In this document: positions 16,953 through 25,783 of the stretch, piece after piece | Layout: each line of letters begins with the position of its first letter | Numbering within the stretch: the stretch's first letter is position 1 | Assembly (NCBI RefSeq): GCF_900188255.1 | Contig: NZ_FZNS01000006.1 | Coordinates: 310,001-374,000 of the forward strand | Direction: 5' to 3' | Length of the DNA: 64,000 bases | Origin: Hymenobacter mucosus | GTDB taxonomy: Bacteria > Bacteroidota > Bacteroidia > Cytophagales > Hymenobacteraceae | Program-made: the position numbers and the translations under genes | The notes under the pieces: generated by a model | Seen by the model: only the letters and a program-made list of their open reading frames with translations | Told to the model about the DNA's origin: nothing | The model's database searches: none

Positions 16953-17026
16953 AGCCGGAGCTACTACTATAGAAAAAGCCCTGTCATGAAAGTGACAGGG
17001 CTTTTTCTATAGTAGTAGCTCCGGCT
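16953..17026. terminator. Bidirectional terminator within a second 34-bp perfect inverted repeat
   Basis: Arms 16953-16986 and 16993-17026 are exact reverse complements with loop TGAAAG. The core (A5-GCCCTGTCA stem-T5) is a normal terminator, and the outer 19 bp stay perfectly paired. It starts 10 bp after the feoB stop and ends directly against the TAA of the opposite gene. Same arm length and loop length as the hairpin at 13255-13328, but unrelated in sequence. Confidence 0.9.
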
Positions 17027-17737
17027 TTAGGACCCGATAAGGAATACGGCTGGCTGCTTATGAATCTCGGGTACGCCAGCTTTTTTCCAGCCAGCTATGG
17101 TATCGGTACGAACGTATTCTTGCGCGGCGGTAAGGCTAGCCGCAACACACAGGCGAGTACCAGGGTGGAGGGTAGTCAGTAAGTCTTCTAGCAGTTGCAT
17201 GTTGCGGTAGGGAGTCTCAATGAAAAGCTGAGTTTGGTGCTGGGTAAGGGCCTGCTTTTCCAAGGCTTTCAGCGCCGCTGCGCGCTTACCCCGCTCAATG
17301 GGCAGGTAGCCATGGAAAGCAAAGCTTTGTCCGTTCATACCAGAAGCCATTAGAGCCAGTAGCAACGAAGAAGGACCTACCAGGGGCACCACGCGGATAC
17401 CAAGCTGGTGTGCTCGGCGGGCCAACTCAGCTCCTGGGTCGGCAATGCCGGGGCAGCCTGCTTCGGAAATTACCCCCGCATCTTGGCCATTTACCAGCGG
17501 CTGCAAGGCGGCCTGAATCTGTGCTTCCGTGCTGTCCTTGTCAATTACACTAATTCGTAGCTCTTCAATAACGTGATGAGGAGCCATGCTTTTAATAAAG
17601 CGCCGGGCCGTGCGCGCATTTTCTACTAGAAAGTACGACAGCTCCGCTATGCGCCCCGCTATTTGGGCAGGTAATACCTGAGCAGCCGTGTCATCGGCCA
17701 GGATGGTAGGAATTAGGTAAAGAGTGCCCGTTTTCAC
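17027..17737 (-). CDS. SAM-dependent tetrapyrrole-methylase-fold methyltransferase, RsmI-like
   Basis: 236 residues from a GTG start. It begins TGTLYLIPTIL and carries the RsmI-like signatures VISEAGCPGIADPGAELARRAHQLGI (about residues 88-113) and VPLVGPSSLLLALMASGMNGQSFAFHGYLP. RsmI 2'-O-methylates C1402 of 16S rRNA; this shorter Bacteroidota relative lacks the usual C-terminal extension, so the target may be the same or different. It lies about 45 bp downstream of the hydrolase gene on the same strand and may be co-transcribed with it. Confidence 0.85.
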   Translation of the reverse strand: MKTGTLYLIPTILADDTAAQVLPAQIAGRIAELSYFLVENARTARRFIKSMAPHHVIEELRISVIDKDSTEAQIQAALQPLVNGQDAGVISEAGCPGIADPGAELARRAHQLGIRVVPLVGPSSLLLALMASGMNGQSFAFHGYLPIERGKRAAALKALEKQALTQHQTQLFIETPYRNMQLLEDLLTTLHPGTRLCVAASLTAAQEYVRTDTIAGWKKAGVPEIHKQPAVFLIGS

Positions 17738-17783
17738 TTAGTAGCTGGAAAGAGAAGTGGAAGTATAGCGGCTTTTCGCACGC

Positions 17784-18563
17784 TTAGCTGGTAGCAAAAG
17801 CCTGCACCAACTCAAATACCTCATCGGGTTTTTCAGCGTGCAGCCAGTGACCAGCATCCACCACGGTTTCTACCTGGGAGTTGGGAAACAAGGCCGGAAT
17901 ATGATAAAGTTTGTCTTCCGGCTGAATGTAGTCGGACTTGCCCCCACGGAGAAACAAAGCGCGCTTCAGGAACGGCTGCGGGCTCGTAATTTCAGCGCCA
18001 ATAGCCGACATATTTGCCGTCAGAGCCGGCAGGTTTTGTCGCCATGCAAAGGAATTGTCGTCTTGGCGGTAAAGATTCTTCAGCAAAAACTGACGTACGC
18101 CAACCTGAGGAATATGCTGGGCCAAGGCTTCATCGGCTTGCTGGCGGCTTTCCAACGTTGCCAACGATACTGCGCTGAGGCCAGCTACGATGTCGTCCTG
18201 GTGCTCCATATCGGAGAAGCGAGGCGCAATATCTAATACTACCAAGCGGGCTAAACGCTCAGGGTGGTCGAGTGCAAAGCGCATGGCTGCCTTACCGCCC
18301 ATGCTGTGCCCTAGCAAGGTGGTAGTAGCTGCATCAAGGTTTAGGTGGTCGAAAAGCGCCACCACGTCTTGGCTCATCGATTCGTAGGAGTGCTCGGGCG
18401 AATGGAAGGAGCGGCCATGGTTGCGCAAATCAACTAGGATGACGCGGTGCCCAGCATCAGCCCACCGGCGGGCTAGAGTCTGCCAGTTGTCGGAATAGCC
18501 GAACAGGCCGTGGAGGATAACCAGGGGAGCACCTTGGCCCATTTCGCGGAAGTGAAGAAGCAT
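17784..18563 (-). CDS. Alpha/beta-fold hydrolase, YbfF-like esterase
   Basis: 259 residues, cytoplasmic (no signal). The oxyanion region is LHGLFGYSDNW (about residues 18-28), the nucleophile elbow GHSMGG (about 97-102), the acid follows LFLRGGKSDYI and the His is in VDAGHWLHAEKPDEV. This pattern matches YbfF-type esterases, which cleave small acyl esters including acyl-CoA in vitro. All three catalytic residues are present, in contrast to the protein at 11085. The natural substrate is unknown. Confidence 0.85.
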   Translation of the reverse strand: MLLHFREMGQGAPLVILHGLFGYSDNWQTLARRWADAGHRVILVDLRNHGRSFHSPEHSYESMSQDVVALFDHLNLDAATTTLLGHSMGGKAAMRFALDHPERLARLVVLDIAPRFSDMEHQDDIVAGLSAVSLATLESRQQADEALAQHIPQVGVRQFLLKNLYRQDDNSFAWRQNLPALTANMSAIGAEITSPQPFLKRALFLRGGKSDYIQPEDKLYHIPALFPNSQVETVVDAGHWLHAEKPDEVFELVQAFATS

Positions 18564-18630
18564 AAGCCGAAAATCAAAAGTAAAGTGCTGCTAAGGTCGG
18601 AAGTCGGTCGCACATGCGCGCGACTGGGCC

Positions 18631-20532
18631 TTATACGCTGGCTGCCGGAAGGGAAACCGATACAGTGGTGCCCTTACCTGGCAAACTCACAATGTCTAGC
18701 ACGCCGCCTTGGCGCTGGGCAAACACCCGGCACAGCAGCAGCCCCAGGCCTGTACCTGACCGCGGCCCTAATGAGGCCGCCTGCGGGCTGTTAGCCGTCA
18801 GGAGGCTGGCCACTTGTTCTGCCGGAATACCGTCGCCGGTGTCTTGTACACTTATTTGCACGTCTCCGGTAGGTAGCACTTGTCCCTGCAGATGAATGCG
18901 GCCTTCGCGGGGGGTAAAATGCAACGCGTTGCTAAGAAAATTACGCAAGATGGTGCGCGTCATGTGAGGGTCAGCCCACACGGTCAGGTCGGGGGGGCAA
19001 GTTACGGCCAGCGTAACCTGCTTGGCTTCGGCGGAGGTAGCGTAGAGCGCCACGGCTTCCTCCAGTAGCTCGAGCAACAGAAGCCGCTCCGGACGAAAAG
19101 CCAGTTCCCCCGTCTGACTTACTGCCCAGTTCAGCAAGTTGTCTAGCAGACGGTTGAGATTTTGGGCTGATTGTCGCACCAAATCGGGTAGTCGGCGGAG
19201 GCCTTGCTCGTCACCGCGCTGTATGTAGAAATCTATCAGTTCCGTAACGCCCGAAAAGGACGTAACGGGCCCTCGTAAATCGTGCGCAACAATGGCGTAT
19301 AATCGGTCTTTGGAAGCAGCAAGCTGGCGGAGCTCGTTGGTGGCTTCTTGCAGAGCGGCGTTATTAGCGGCCAATGCTGCCCTGCTGCGGCGGAGCTGGC
19401 CGTAGAGCAAGCCCATACCTCCCAGCCCTAACAGCAGCAGCCCTACGGCACCCCACAGCTCCCGATTTCGGTGTTGTGCCAAAATTCCGCGCTCCGTGAG
19501 AAGTCGAATCTGATTTTCTTTCTCTGCGGTTTCGTACCGGGTTTGCAGAGCCGTTAGTGTTTCCTGGCGCGACCGGCTATTGAGGCTGTCGTTGAGGTCC
19601 CGAAACATATTTTGCCACTGGTAGGCATCTTCGAAATCGCGCCGACTGGCGTTTATTTCGGCTAGCAGGCTGTAGGCATCGAGCACCCGCTCTTTATAGT
19701 TGATCTGGCGCGCGAGAAGCAAGGCCCTACGGGTCAGTTCTTCGGCCTCGCCTAACTCGTTTTTGAGCAGCAGCACCATGGCGAGCAGCTCCAAGTGGCT
19801 GGCCTCCACCCGGTACTTCTTTGCTGGCTCTACCAACATCAAGGCTTGGCGCAGCAACCCTTCGGACGTGTCCAGTTGGAGCAGCTGCATGTAGTAGGAG
19901 CCTAGGTCAGCCAAGTAGAGCGACTCCCCAGCCCGGTCGCCGGTACGCCGCGCGAGTTGCAAGGCGCGGCGAGTGTACAACAGGCCTTCTTCTCGGTGTT
20001 GCAAGTAGAAATACAGGTTGCCCAAATTGCCGAACAGCATAAGCTGGGTCCGTACACTCACATCGGGATGATACACTAGCTTAAGTGCACGCCGGTAGTT
20101 TAGCATGGCTGCGGCCGTATCGTTGCGCTCGTGGTAAACCCCGCCCATGCTCGTGTGGCTCCGCACTACGCCGTCCGTATCGTTGAGTCGCTGGGCCAAC
20201 CTGAGTGCTTGCTGTTGGAGCTTAAGCGCCTGCGGTCCATCGGAAAGATTGGCGTAGCAACTGCCCAGGTACAGTAAGCTCCGTAAAAGTCCTGGTTGGT
20301 CGTTAAGTCGGCGGGCCAGCTTCATGGCCTGCTCGCCGTAGCCTATGGCTTGGGCAGGGGCGTAGTCATGTAGTTGGTAGCACAAGGTGGACAGCAGCCG
20401 CACCCGCGTTGTGTCGTCAGGCTGAGAAGCTAAGCGTTGGCGTAAGACAGCTACTTCTGGGTCTTCAACTACTTGCCCAAAGGAGGGGGTGACAACGAGC
20501 AGCAACCAGAAAAACAGAATGCGCCGTATCAA
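18631..20532 (-). CDS. TPR-containing sensor histidine kinase
   Basis: 633 residues from a TTG start preceded by GGAGGG. Signal peptide to about residue 20, then six or seven tetratricopeptide repeats (about 40-310) that face the periplasm, a short coiled coil, one membrane helix (about 360-380) and the kinase. The phospho-acceptor is His417 in IVAHDLRGPV; the ATPase domain has N-box NFLSN (531-535), DTGDG (564-568) and GTGLGL (593-598). No response regulator is adjacent, so it is an orphan kinase. This TPR-HK layout is common in Bacteroidota and the signal is generally unknown. A TATATTTG box lies just upstream. Confidence 0.9.
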   Translation of the reverse strand: MIRRILFFWLLLVVTPSFGQVVEDPEVAVLRQRLASQPDDTTRVRLLSTLCYQLHDYAPAQAIGYGEQAMKLARRLNDQPGLLRSLLYLGSCYANLSDGPQALKLQQQALRLAQRLNDTDGVVRSHTSMGGVYHERNDTAAAMLNYRRALKLVYHPDVSVRTQLMLFGNLGNLYFYLQHREEGLLYTRRALQLARRTGDRAGESLYLADLGSYYMQLLQLDTSEGLLRQALMLVEPAKKYRVEASHLELLAMVLLLKNELGEAEELTRRALLLARQINYKERVLDAYSLLAEINASRRDFEDAYQWQNMFRDLNDSLNSRSRQETLTALQTRYETAEKENQIRLLTERGILAQHRNRELWGAVGLLLLGLGGMGLLYGQLRRSRAALAANNAALQEATNELRQLAASKDRLYAIVAHDLRGPVTSFSGVTELIDFYIQRGDEQGLRRLPDLVRQSAQNLNRLLDNLLNWAVSQTGELAFRPERLLLLELLEEAVALYATSAEAKQVTLAVTCPPDLTVWADPHMTRTILRNFLSNALHFTPREGRIHLQGQVLPTGDVQISVQDTGDGIPAEQVASLLTANSPQAASLGPRSGTGLGLLLCRVFAQRQGGVLDIVSLPGKGTTVSVSLPAASV

Positions 20533-20560
20533 ACCCTCCGTGTTATTAAATAGTACAGGG

Positions 20561-20568
20561 CAAATATA
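20561..20568 (-). promoter_or_regulatory. TATATTTG -7 box for the histidine kinase gene
   Basis: Exact TAnnTTTG match on the minus strand, ending 28 bp before the TTG start at 20532. No clear -33 element at the expected spacing. Confidence 0.5.
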
Positions 20569-20696
20569 GAAAGCTCAAAACAACCCTTAACGGGCCAAAA
20601 CCACGTTTTATCGAAAAACTGGCCGCTTGCACAAAGCACAACACTAGATGTACAATACTAGTATTTTCTGACGACTACGTGGGACGGAGTAAGTTG

Positions 20697-21290
20697 CTAC
20701 GCAATACAAAACCATTTCTGTCGCCGTTCCATGGGCGTATTGCGCAGGAACTCGGCCACGGGGTCTAGCTTGGTTAGCAAAGAAGTAAGCGTAAGAACTT
20801 CCCCGGTGCGTAAGTGCAGCTTCATGTAGTCGTAGTGGCTCCAAAATAGCCGCTTCGATTCGCAGGTAACTCGCTCTACCCGCACTAAGTCGCTGCGGCT
20901 AAATGGTATCCGGACCCGACCTTCGTACACCTCCAATAAGTTTTTTTTGGGGTCAAAGACGAGGGTAGTATGCAGATTGCGCGCATAGTACTGGGAGTGC
21001 AGCAAAAAGGCCGGCAACGAAAACCCAAGCACTACGGCTGCCAGCGCCGTTAGCAGGACGAGCTCGAAGGCGGTGAGAGTGCCCACGTACAAGAAAGAGC
21101 CGAGAAATGGCAGTCCTACTCCCAGGCATAGCAGGGGCCAGAAAAGCAGCGCAAACTGCCGCAGAAATGTGGGCCGGTACACGCGGCTATTGCGAGCGAA
21201 AAAGCCCGTAATTACGCGTAGTCCAACAAACATGAGCGCAATAGCGGCCCCTGCTTCCAGCAGGGGCCGTAAAAATGGGAGCAGCTTCAC
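20697..21290 (-). CDS. Membrane protein of unknown function in the selD operon
   Basis: 197 residues. Three hydrophobic segments (about 12-30, 46-65 and 70-98) are followed by a 90-residue cytoplasmic domain (TLVFDPKKNLLEVYEGRVRIPFSRSDLVRVERVTC) whose strand pattern resembles the bacterial PH-like domains, though I cannot confirm this. The start is 5 bp after the selD stop, so it is in the mnmH-VOC-selD transcript. Whether it takes part in selenium metabolism is open. Confidence 0.6.
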   Translation of the reverse strand: MKLLPFLRPLLEAGAAIALMFVGLRVITGFFARNSRVYRPTFLRQFALLFWPLLCLGVGLPFLGSFLYVGTLTAFELVLLTALAAVVLGFSLPAFLLHSQYYARNLHTTLVFDPKKNLLEVYEGRVRIPFSRSDLVRVERVTCESKRLFWSHYDYMKLHLRTGEVLTLTSLLTKLDPVAEFLRNTPMERRQKWFCIA

Positions 21291-21295
21291 TCGAC

Positions 21296-22354
21296 CTACC
21301 GGACCAGAATCCAGGGTTCATCGGCTTGGTGCTCACGCAGGGTACCAAAGGGCGTGAGCGCTAAACCGTATTGCTCAAAAATAGCTTCTACTGTAGCCAG
21401 GCCGGCGGGGTCTACGCATACCAGCAGCCCACCCGATGTTTGCGGGTCGCAAAGCCAGGCGCGCTGCTCGTCAGTAAGGTTGCTGATCTTATGGCCGTAG
21501 GAATCCCAGTTGCGCACGGTGCCGCCCGGAATCGACTTTTGGGCGTAGTATTCTGCGGCTTCTGGAATGCGAGGCACTTTGCTGAAATCAACTTCCGCGG
21601 TCAGATTGCTACCCTCGCATACTTCCGAAAGGTGACCCAACAAGCCAAAGCCCGTAACGTCCGTCATGGCGCGCACGGCGGCTACTTGTCCCAAGTCGTA
21701 GCCAATCTTGTTGAGCTGCATCATGCTCTGGGGCGCTAGTTGCTCATGCTCAAGTTGCAGAATGCCGCGCTTTTGAGCGGTGGTGAGCATGCCCACGCCC
21801 AGTGGCTTGGTCAGGAACAGTTCGCAACCGGCGGTAGCGGTATCGTTTTGCTTTAGGTTGCTGATCTCAAGCATACCCGTGACAGCCAACCCAAAAATTG
21901 GCTCGGGCGAGTCGATGCTGTGGCCCCCGGCTAGCGGAATGCCCGCCTCGGCGCAAATACTGCGGCTACCCTCAATAACCCGCCGAGCTACTTCCGGTGC
22001 CAGCTTATTAATAGGCCAGCCCAGTACCGCAATAGCCATCACGGGGCGGCCGCCCATGGCATACACGTCGCTGATGGCGTTGGCCGAGGCAATGCGCCCG
22101 AAGTCGTACGCATCATCTACAATGGGCATGAAGAAGTCGGTCGTACTAATTAGGGCTTGGCCGCCGCCGATATCGTACACCGCTGCATCATCACGGGAAG
22201 AGTTGCCGACCAACAGCTTATCATCCTGGGGCTGTGGAATGCTGGTATGCAAGATTTGGTCGAGAACCTTGGGGGCAATTTTGCAGCCGCAGCCTGCACC
22301 GTGGCTGTATTGGGTCAGACGGACCTGGTCGGGGGTTTCGAAAGTAGATGGCAT
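21296..22354 (-). CDS. selD: Selenide, water dikinase (selenophosphate synthase)
   Basis: 352 residues. The N-terminus has the catalytic HGAGCGCKI segment with Cys and Lys, then DDAAVYDIGGGQALISTTDFFMPIVDDAYDFGRIASANAISDVYAMGG, the family's Mg-ATP signature, and LAGGHSIDSPEPIFG. SelD makes selenophosphate from selenide and ATP. The first active-site position is Cys rather than selenocysteine. It sits 23 bp downstream of the VOC gene, in one operon with mnmH; no selA or selB is in the window, so the selenophosphate most likely feeds tRNA 2-selenouridine. Confidence 0.95.
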   Translation of the reverse strand: MPSTFETPDQVRLTQYSHGAGCGCKIAPKVLDQILHTSIPQPQDDKLLVGNSSRDDAAVYDIGGGQALISTTDFFMPIVDDAYDFGRIASANAISDVYAMGGRPVMAIAVLGWPINKLAPEVARRVIEGSRSICAEAGIPLAGGHSIDSPEPIFGLAVTGMLEISNLKQNDTATAGCELFLTKPLGVGMLTTAQKRGILQLEHEQLAPQSMMQLNKIGYDLGQVAAVRAMTDVTGFGLLGHLSEVCEGSNLTAEVDFSKVPRIPEAAEYYAQKSIPGGTVRNWDSYGHKISNLTDEQRAWLCDPQTSGGLLVCVDPAGLATVEAIFEQYGLALTPFGTLREHQADEPWILVR

Positions 22355-22377
22355 GGAGATGAGGCAGAGCGGTTAAA

Positions 22378-22767
22378 TTAAAAATTCCAGGCGGCTTGTT
22401 GCAGCACTACCCGGTAGCCATCAGGGTCCTCAAAGGTGAGTCCCAGTTGATCCCAGTAAGGGTTGTAGGCTGGAACAGGCGAGTAGCCATGGGCCTGCAT
22501 GCGGGCCGTGGCTGCTTGCCACTCGTGGCGGTCGGGGAAATACAACACAAGCAGGTGGTCGGCCGTTGGGGCTTTCCCTACTACGTGGCCCGGCTGGTGA
22601 GTGAATTCTAGGTGATAAGGTGACTGCGAATGTCCAAGAATAACTCCATCGAAGCCCTGGTGCGCGACGAATGAGGTTAGTACTGATAAACCTAAGCCTT
22701 CAGAATAAAACCGCACCACCGCAGCGAGCTGGTCGGTAGGGCGGGCCACGCGCAACTTAGGCACCAT
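22378..22767 (-). CDS. VOC-family (glyoxalase fold) protein between mnmH and selD
   Basis: 129 residues, one vicinal-oxygen-chelate domain of two beta-alpha-beta-beta-beta modules: LAAVVRFYSEGLGLSVL at the start, HLEFTHQP mid-way and LGLTFEDPDGYRVVLQ at the end. The His in HLEFTH, a late Glu/Asp and the FEDPDGY strand fit a metal-binding or bleomycin-resistance-like member. The start overlaps the 3' end of mnmH by 11 bp, a sign of translational coupling. The substrate is unknown; a link to selenium handling is an inference from position only. Confidence 0.8.
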   Translation of the reverse strand: MVPKLRVARPTDQLAAVVRFYSEGLGLSVLTSFVAHQGFDGVILGHSQSPYHLEFTHQPGHVVGKAPTADHLLVLYFPDRHEWQAATARMQAHGYSPVPAYNPYWDQLGLTFEDPDGYRVVLQQAAWNF

Positions 22768-23806
22768 CTGCCAAGCTTGGGTTTGGGTTGAGCAAATCGG
22801 CCGAAGCTAGGGCCTGCTGAACAAGCACTGCATTCACTGCCGCGTCGCAAGTAGTGGACGGTACGTGAATGATGGGCCGTCCTTCCAGGCCATAGCTGTA
22901 GGTTTTGTCGTAGTAGTCGAGTACTAGGCTCACCATTTTTTCCATGTCGTCTTCGCCAATAGCCGCTAGTGCCTCCTTGGTGGCTAAGCCGCCCAGGCGC
23001 TTGCGAATTCGGAGGACAGCAGCGGCGAGGGCTGCCGGATCTTGCACCCCGTACTCCTCGGCCAGCTTGCGCACCCGCACTTCCCGTGGAATTTCTAGTA
23101 CTACCAACGGAGCACGGCGCATTTGCTCAAACAAAGACGACGGTATATGGATGCTCCCTACCATGCGGCTTTCATCTTCTACCCAAACAGGCGAGGTAGT
23201 GGAAAGCTGGGCCAGCTGGGCGGCCAAATCATTTTCGAACTGTTCCTGAGTAGGTTGAGCGGGCTGTCCAATGCTGCCAAAAGCTGAGCCTTTGTGGTTA
23301 GCTAGGCCTTCTAGGTCAAGCACCGGCTGTTGGGTCGCTAATGCATGTAGCACGTCGGTTTTGCCGGAGCCAGTGAGGCCACCTAGCACTACCAAAGGGC
23401 GAGGCTTGACAAACTCTGCCAGGGCCCAATGACGGTAATCTTTGTAGCCCTTATCGAGCAAATGAACTTGGAAGCCTGCTAGCTCCAGCAGCCATAGCAC
23501 GGCCCCGCTTCGCATTCCGCCCCGCCAGCAATGCACCCGTAGCTCTTTGTTGGGAGCCAGCTTTTGCGCTTGCCGTACCAGCTGGCTCATTTTTGGACCA
23601 AAGAAGTCCAGGCCAAGCAGCACGGCCTTGTCTTGGCTCATCTGCTTGTAGGTGGTGCCAATACGGGCGCGCTCCTCATCTGAAAACAGCGGAAAGCTCA
23701 CCGCTCCCGGAATATGCCCCTGGGCAAACTCCACTGGAGCCCGCACGTCGAGGATAGGTAGGCTGGCGGAAGCTTGCAGAAAATCGGGGAGGGAAAGGCG
23801 AGGCAC
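22757..23806 (-). CDS. mnmH: tRNA 2-selenouridine synthase
   Basis: 349 residues from a GTG start. An N-terminal rhodanese domain (LDVRAPVEFAQGHIPGAVSFPLFSDEERARIGTTYK) carries the catalytic Cys in HCWRGGMRSGA (about residue 93); the second half has a Walker A, GLTGSGKT (about 141-148), and EDESRMVG. MnmH (SelU/YbbB) geranylates or directly converts 2-thiouridine at the wobble position of Lys, Glu and Gln tRNAs to 2-selenouridine using selenophosphate. Its partner selD is two genes downstream. Confidence 0.95.
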   Translation of the reverse strand: MPRLSLPDFLQASASLPILDVRAPVEFAQGHIPGAVSFPLFSDEERARIGTTYKQMSQDKAVLLGLDFFGPKMSQLVRQAQKLAPNKELRVHCWRGGMRSGAVLWLLELAGFQVHLLDKGYKDYRHWALAEFVKPRPLVVLGGLTGSGKTDVLHALATQQPVLDLEGLANHKGSAFGSIGQPAQPTQEQFENDLAAQLAQLSTTSPVWVEDESRMVGSIHIPSSLFEQMRRAPLVVLEIPREVRVRKLAEEYGVQDPAALAAAVLRIRKRLGGLATKEALAAIGEDDMEKMVSLVLDYYDKTYSYGLEGRPIIHVPSTTCDAAVNAVLVQQALASADLLNPNPSLADGA

Positions 23807-23885
23807 GGGCAGCAGTAGTAAAGGAATATGCGGAGAAAGGGCACCGAAGCGCCGTCAACCAAGCAGCAGAAAGGCCGGGCTAGTG

Positions 23886-24611
23886 TTATGACTGAGTGTC
23901 GGTTAGCTGCCTTCTGTACAACTGAATGGTATTTTCAAGACCTAAGTATAAGGCATCACAAATCAACGCGTGACCAATGCTAACCTCTGCCAGACCCGGC
24001 AGGTTCCGATGCAAGTAAGCTAGGTTATCGAGGTCGAGGTCGTGGCCAGCATTGAGCCCTAGGTTCAGTTCCTGAGCTAATTCAGCTGCTTCCCGGTAGG
24101 GGCGGATGGCTTCTTCGGGGCTGGTGGGGTAGCGGCGGGCGTAGTCTTCCGTGTAGAACTCAATGCGGTCGGTGCCGGTAGTGGCGGCGGCGCGTACCAT
24201 GTCCAGGTCGGGGTCGAGGAATATGCTCACCCGGCAGCCAATGGCTTTCAAGTCGGCTACTACTTGCTGAAGATAGGCCTGGTGCTGCACCGTATCCCAG
24301 CCAGCATTAGACGTAATAGCATCGGGAGCATCGGGCACTAGCGTTACTTGCTCGGGGCGTACTTCGCGTACCAAGTCCAAAAAGTCGGGGGTAGGGTTGC
24401 CCTCCACGTTCAGCTCCGTGGTTACTACGGCTTTCAGGTCGCGCACGTCTTGGTAGCGGATATGGCGCTCATCGGGGCGGGGGTGAACAGTAATGCCTTG
24501 GGCTCCAAACTGCTCACAGTCGCGGGCGGCCTGCAACAGGTTGGGGCGATTGTGGCCACGTGCGTTCCGCAGGGTGGCTATTTTATTTATGTTTACGCTA
24601 AGCTTCGTCAT
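23886..24611 (-). CDS. pdxJ: Pyridoxine 5'-phosphate synthase
   Basis: 241 residues, the usual length. It opens with LSVNINKIATLRNARG and continues with GAQGITVHPRPDERHIRYQDV, the phosphate and 1-deoxyxylulose-5-phosphate binding segments, LNVEGNP with the catalytic Glu, and LGLNAGHDLDLDN / EVSIGHALI near the end. PdxJ condenses 3-amino-2-oxopropyl phosphate with deoxyxylulose phosphate in de novo vitamin B6 synthesis; PLP is then used by alr, the desulfhydrase and the cysteine desulfurase of this window. Divergent from the membrane protein at 24689. Confidence 0.95.
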   Translation of the reverse strand: MTKLSVNINKIATLRNARGHNRPNLLQAARDCEQFGAQGITVHPRPDERHIRYQDVRDLKAVVTTELNVEGNPTPDFLDLVREVRPEQVTLVPDAPDAITSNAGWDTVQHQAYLQQVVADLKAIGCRVSIFLDPDLDMVRAAATTGTDRIEFYTEDYARRYPTSPEEAIRPYREAAELAQELNLGLNAGHDLDLDNLAYLHRNLPGLAEVSIGHALICDALYLGLENTIQLYRRQLTDTQS

Positions 24612-24688
24612 ATCAAAGGCGGGCTAGGGGGTAGTACATGGTCAAAGATACGTACCCAAACAGCCCACCTCATGTTCCGTTTACTTCC

Positions 24689-25756
24689 ATGACACACGCT
24701 ACTCCATTTCAGTACCGGCTAGCCGGTTGTTTTGGCCTTCTATTTCTTGGAGTGGTGGGCGTGGAAATACTGGTGGTGAACCGCCCCGATTTTAGCAGCC
24801 GGCCCATGCTGCCCGCTGCCGTCACCCTTGATTTGCTTCTGCTAGTACCTCTACTTTTTTACGGCTTGCTGGCGCGGCCTAACCGCTGGCCTCTTAATAC
24901 AGTTGCGGCAGCATTTGGAGTTAGTGTAGCCGTTGCGTATTTCGTATTGCCCGCCGCACAGCACCACTATCTCTCCTGGACGCGCTACTGCGTAGCTGGT
25001 CTGGAAATAGTGTCTGTTGCAGTGGTTATCCGCCATCTGCGGCGGCTAGTGCGCGCTTTTCAACTGACCCGTGCTGTGGAAGATGGTTATGTAGAAAGCC
25101 TTACTGCTGCCTGCACGCAGGTACTTAAGCGGCCGCTTGCGGCCCTGGTGACCGAGGTAAGCATGCTATACTACGGGCTGCTAAGTTGGCGAGCCACGCC
25201 CGAGGTCCGCACTTCCGAGCAAGCTTTCAGCAGCCATCGGGAATCGGGCGTCGGAGCCTTACTAGGCACCGTGGCACTATTGTCGGTAGCCGAAATGGGT
25301 GCTGCGCACCTGTTGCTTCTGCGGTGGTGGCCCGCTGCCGCAGGCTGGGCACTACTGGTGCATGTATATGGCTTGCTGTTTTTGGTAGCGCACCTGCGCG
25401 CCATTCGGCTGCGACCTACGCTACTACAACCGAAGCAGCAGGTAGTAGTGCGAGCAAGTTTCCTGTGGTCAGTGCGAATTCCGGTAGCGCTACTAACGGA
25501 CGCTCATCTGGTGACGGACGCCCCGGCACCTGCCCCTGATTTGCTTAATATGGGGCGGATGTTGCTTACGCCTCCCAACCTACTGCTCACGTGCTCTGAG
25601 CCAGTTATGGCTACGGGTCCCTATGGTATGCGTCGAACTGTGCGGCGTGTTAGTTGTTATCTAGACCAGCCAACTGCTTTTCTGGCCGCGTTGGCGGTGG
25701 GTACTTCCGTACCGCCAAACACACCCACTGGTTCGGGTGTCGGGAATAACCCGTAA
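24689..25756 (+). CDS. Membrane protein of unknown function
   Basis: 355 residues from the ATG at 24689 (an earlier in-frame start at 24638 is possible but overlaps the likely pdxJ promoter). About six hydrophobic helices are arranged as two near the N-terminus, two around 75-125 and two around 220-265. Between them is an amphipathic section (ELTRAVEDGYVESLTAACTQVLKRP-like) and at the C-terminus a soluble tail with LLNMGRMLLTPPNLLLTCSEPV. I do not recognise the family and see no catalytic motif. The next gene, yqeY, starts 27 bp downstream. Confidence 0.6.
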   Translation: MTHATPFQYRLAGCFGLLFLGVVGVEILVVNRPDFSSRPMLPAAVTLDLLLLVPLLFYGLLARPNRWPLNTVAAAFGVSVAVAYFVLPAAQHHYLSWTRYCVAGLEIVSVAVVIRHLRRLVRAFQLTRAVEDGYVESLTAACTQVLKRPLAALVTEVSMLYYGLLSWRATPEVRTSEQAFSSHRESGVGALLGTVALLSVAEMGAAHLLLLRWWPAAAGWALLVHVYGLLFLVAHLRAIRLRPTLLQPKQQVVVRASFLWSVRIPVALLTDAHLVTDAPAPAPDLLNMGRMLLTPPNLLLTCSEPVMATGPYGMRRTVRRVSCYLDQPTAFLAALAVGTSVPPNTPTGSGVGNNP

Positions 25757-25783
25757 TCTTGCACCTTCATATTCCCCCGCATT

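Noticed and set aside
13255..17026. Long hairpins as ends of a transposon or repeat family
   Set aside because: The two 34-bp-arm elements share no sequence, enclose ordinary core genes and have no transposase or target duplication.
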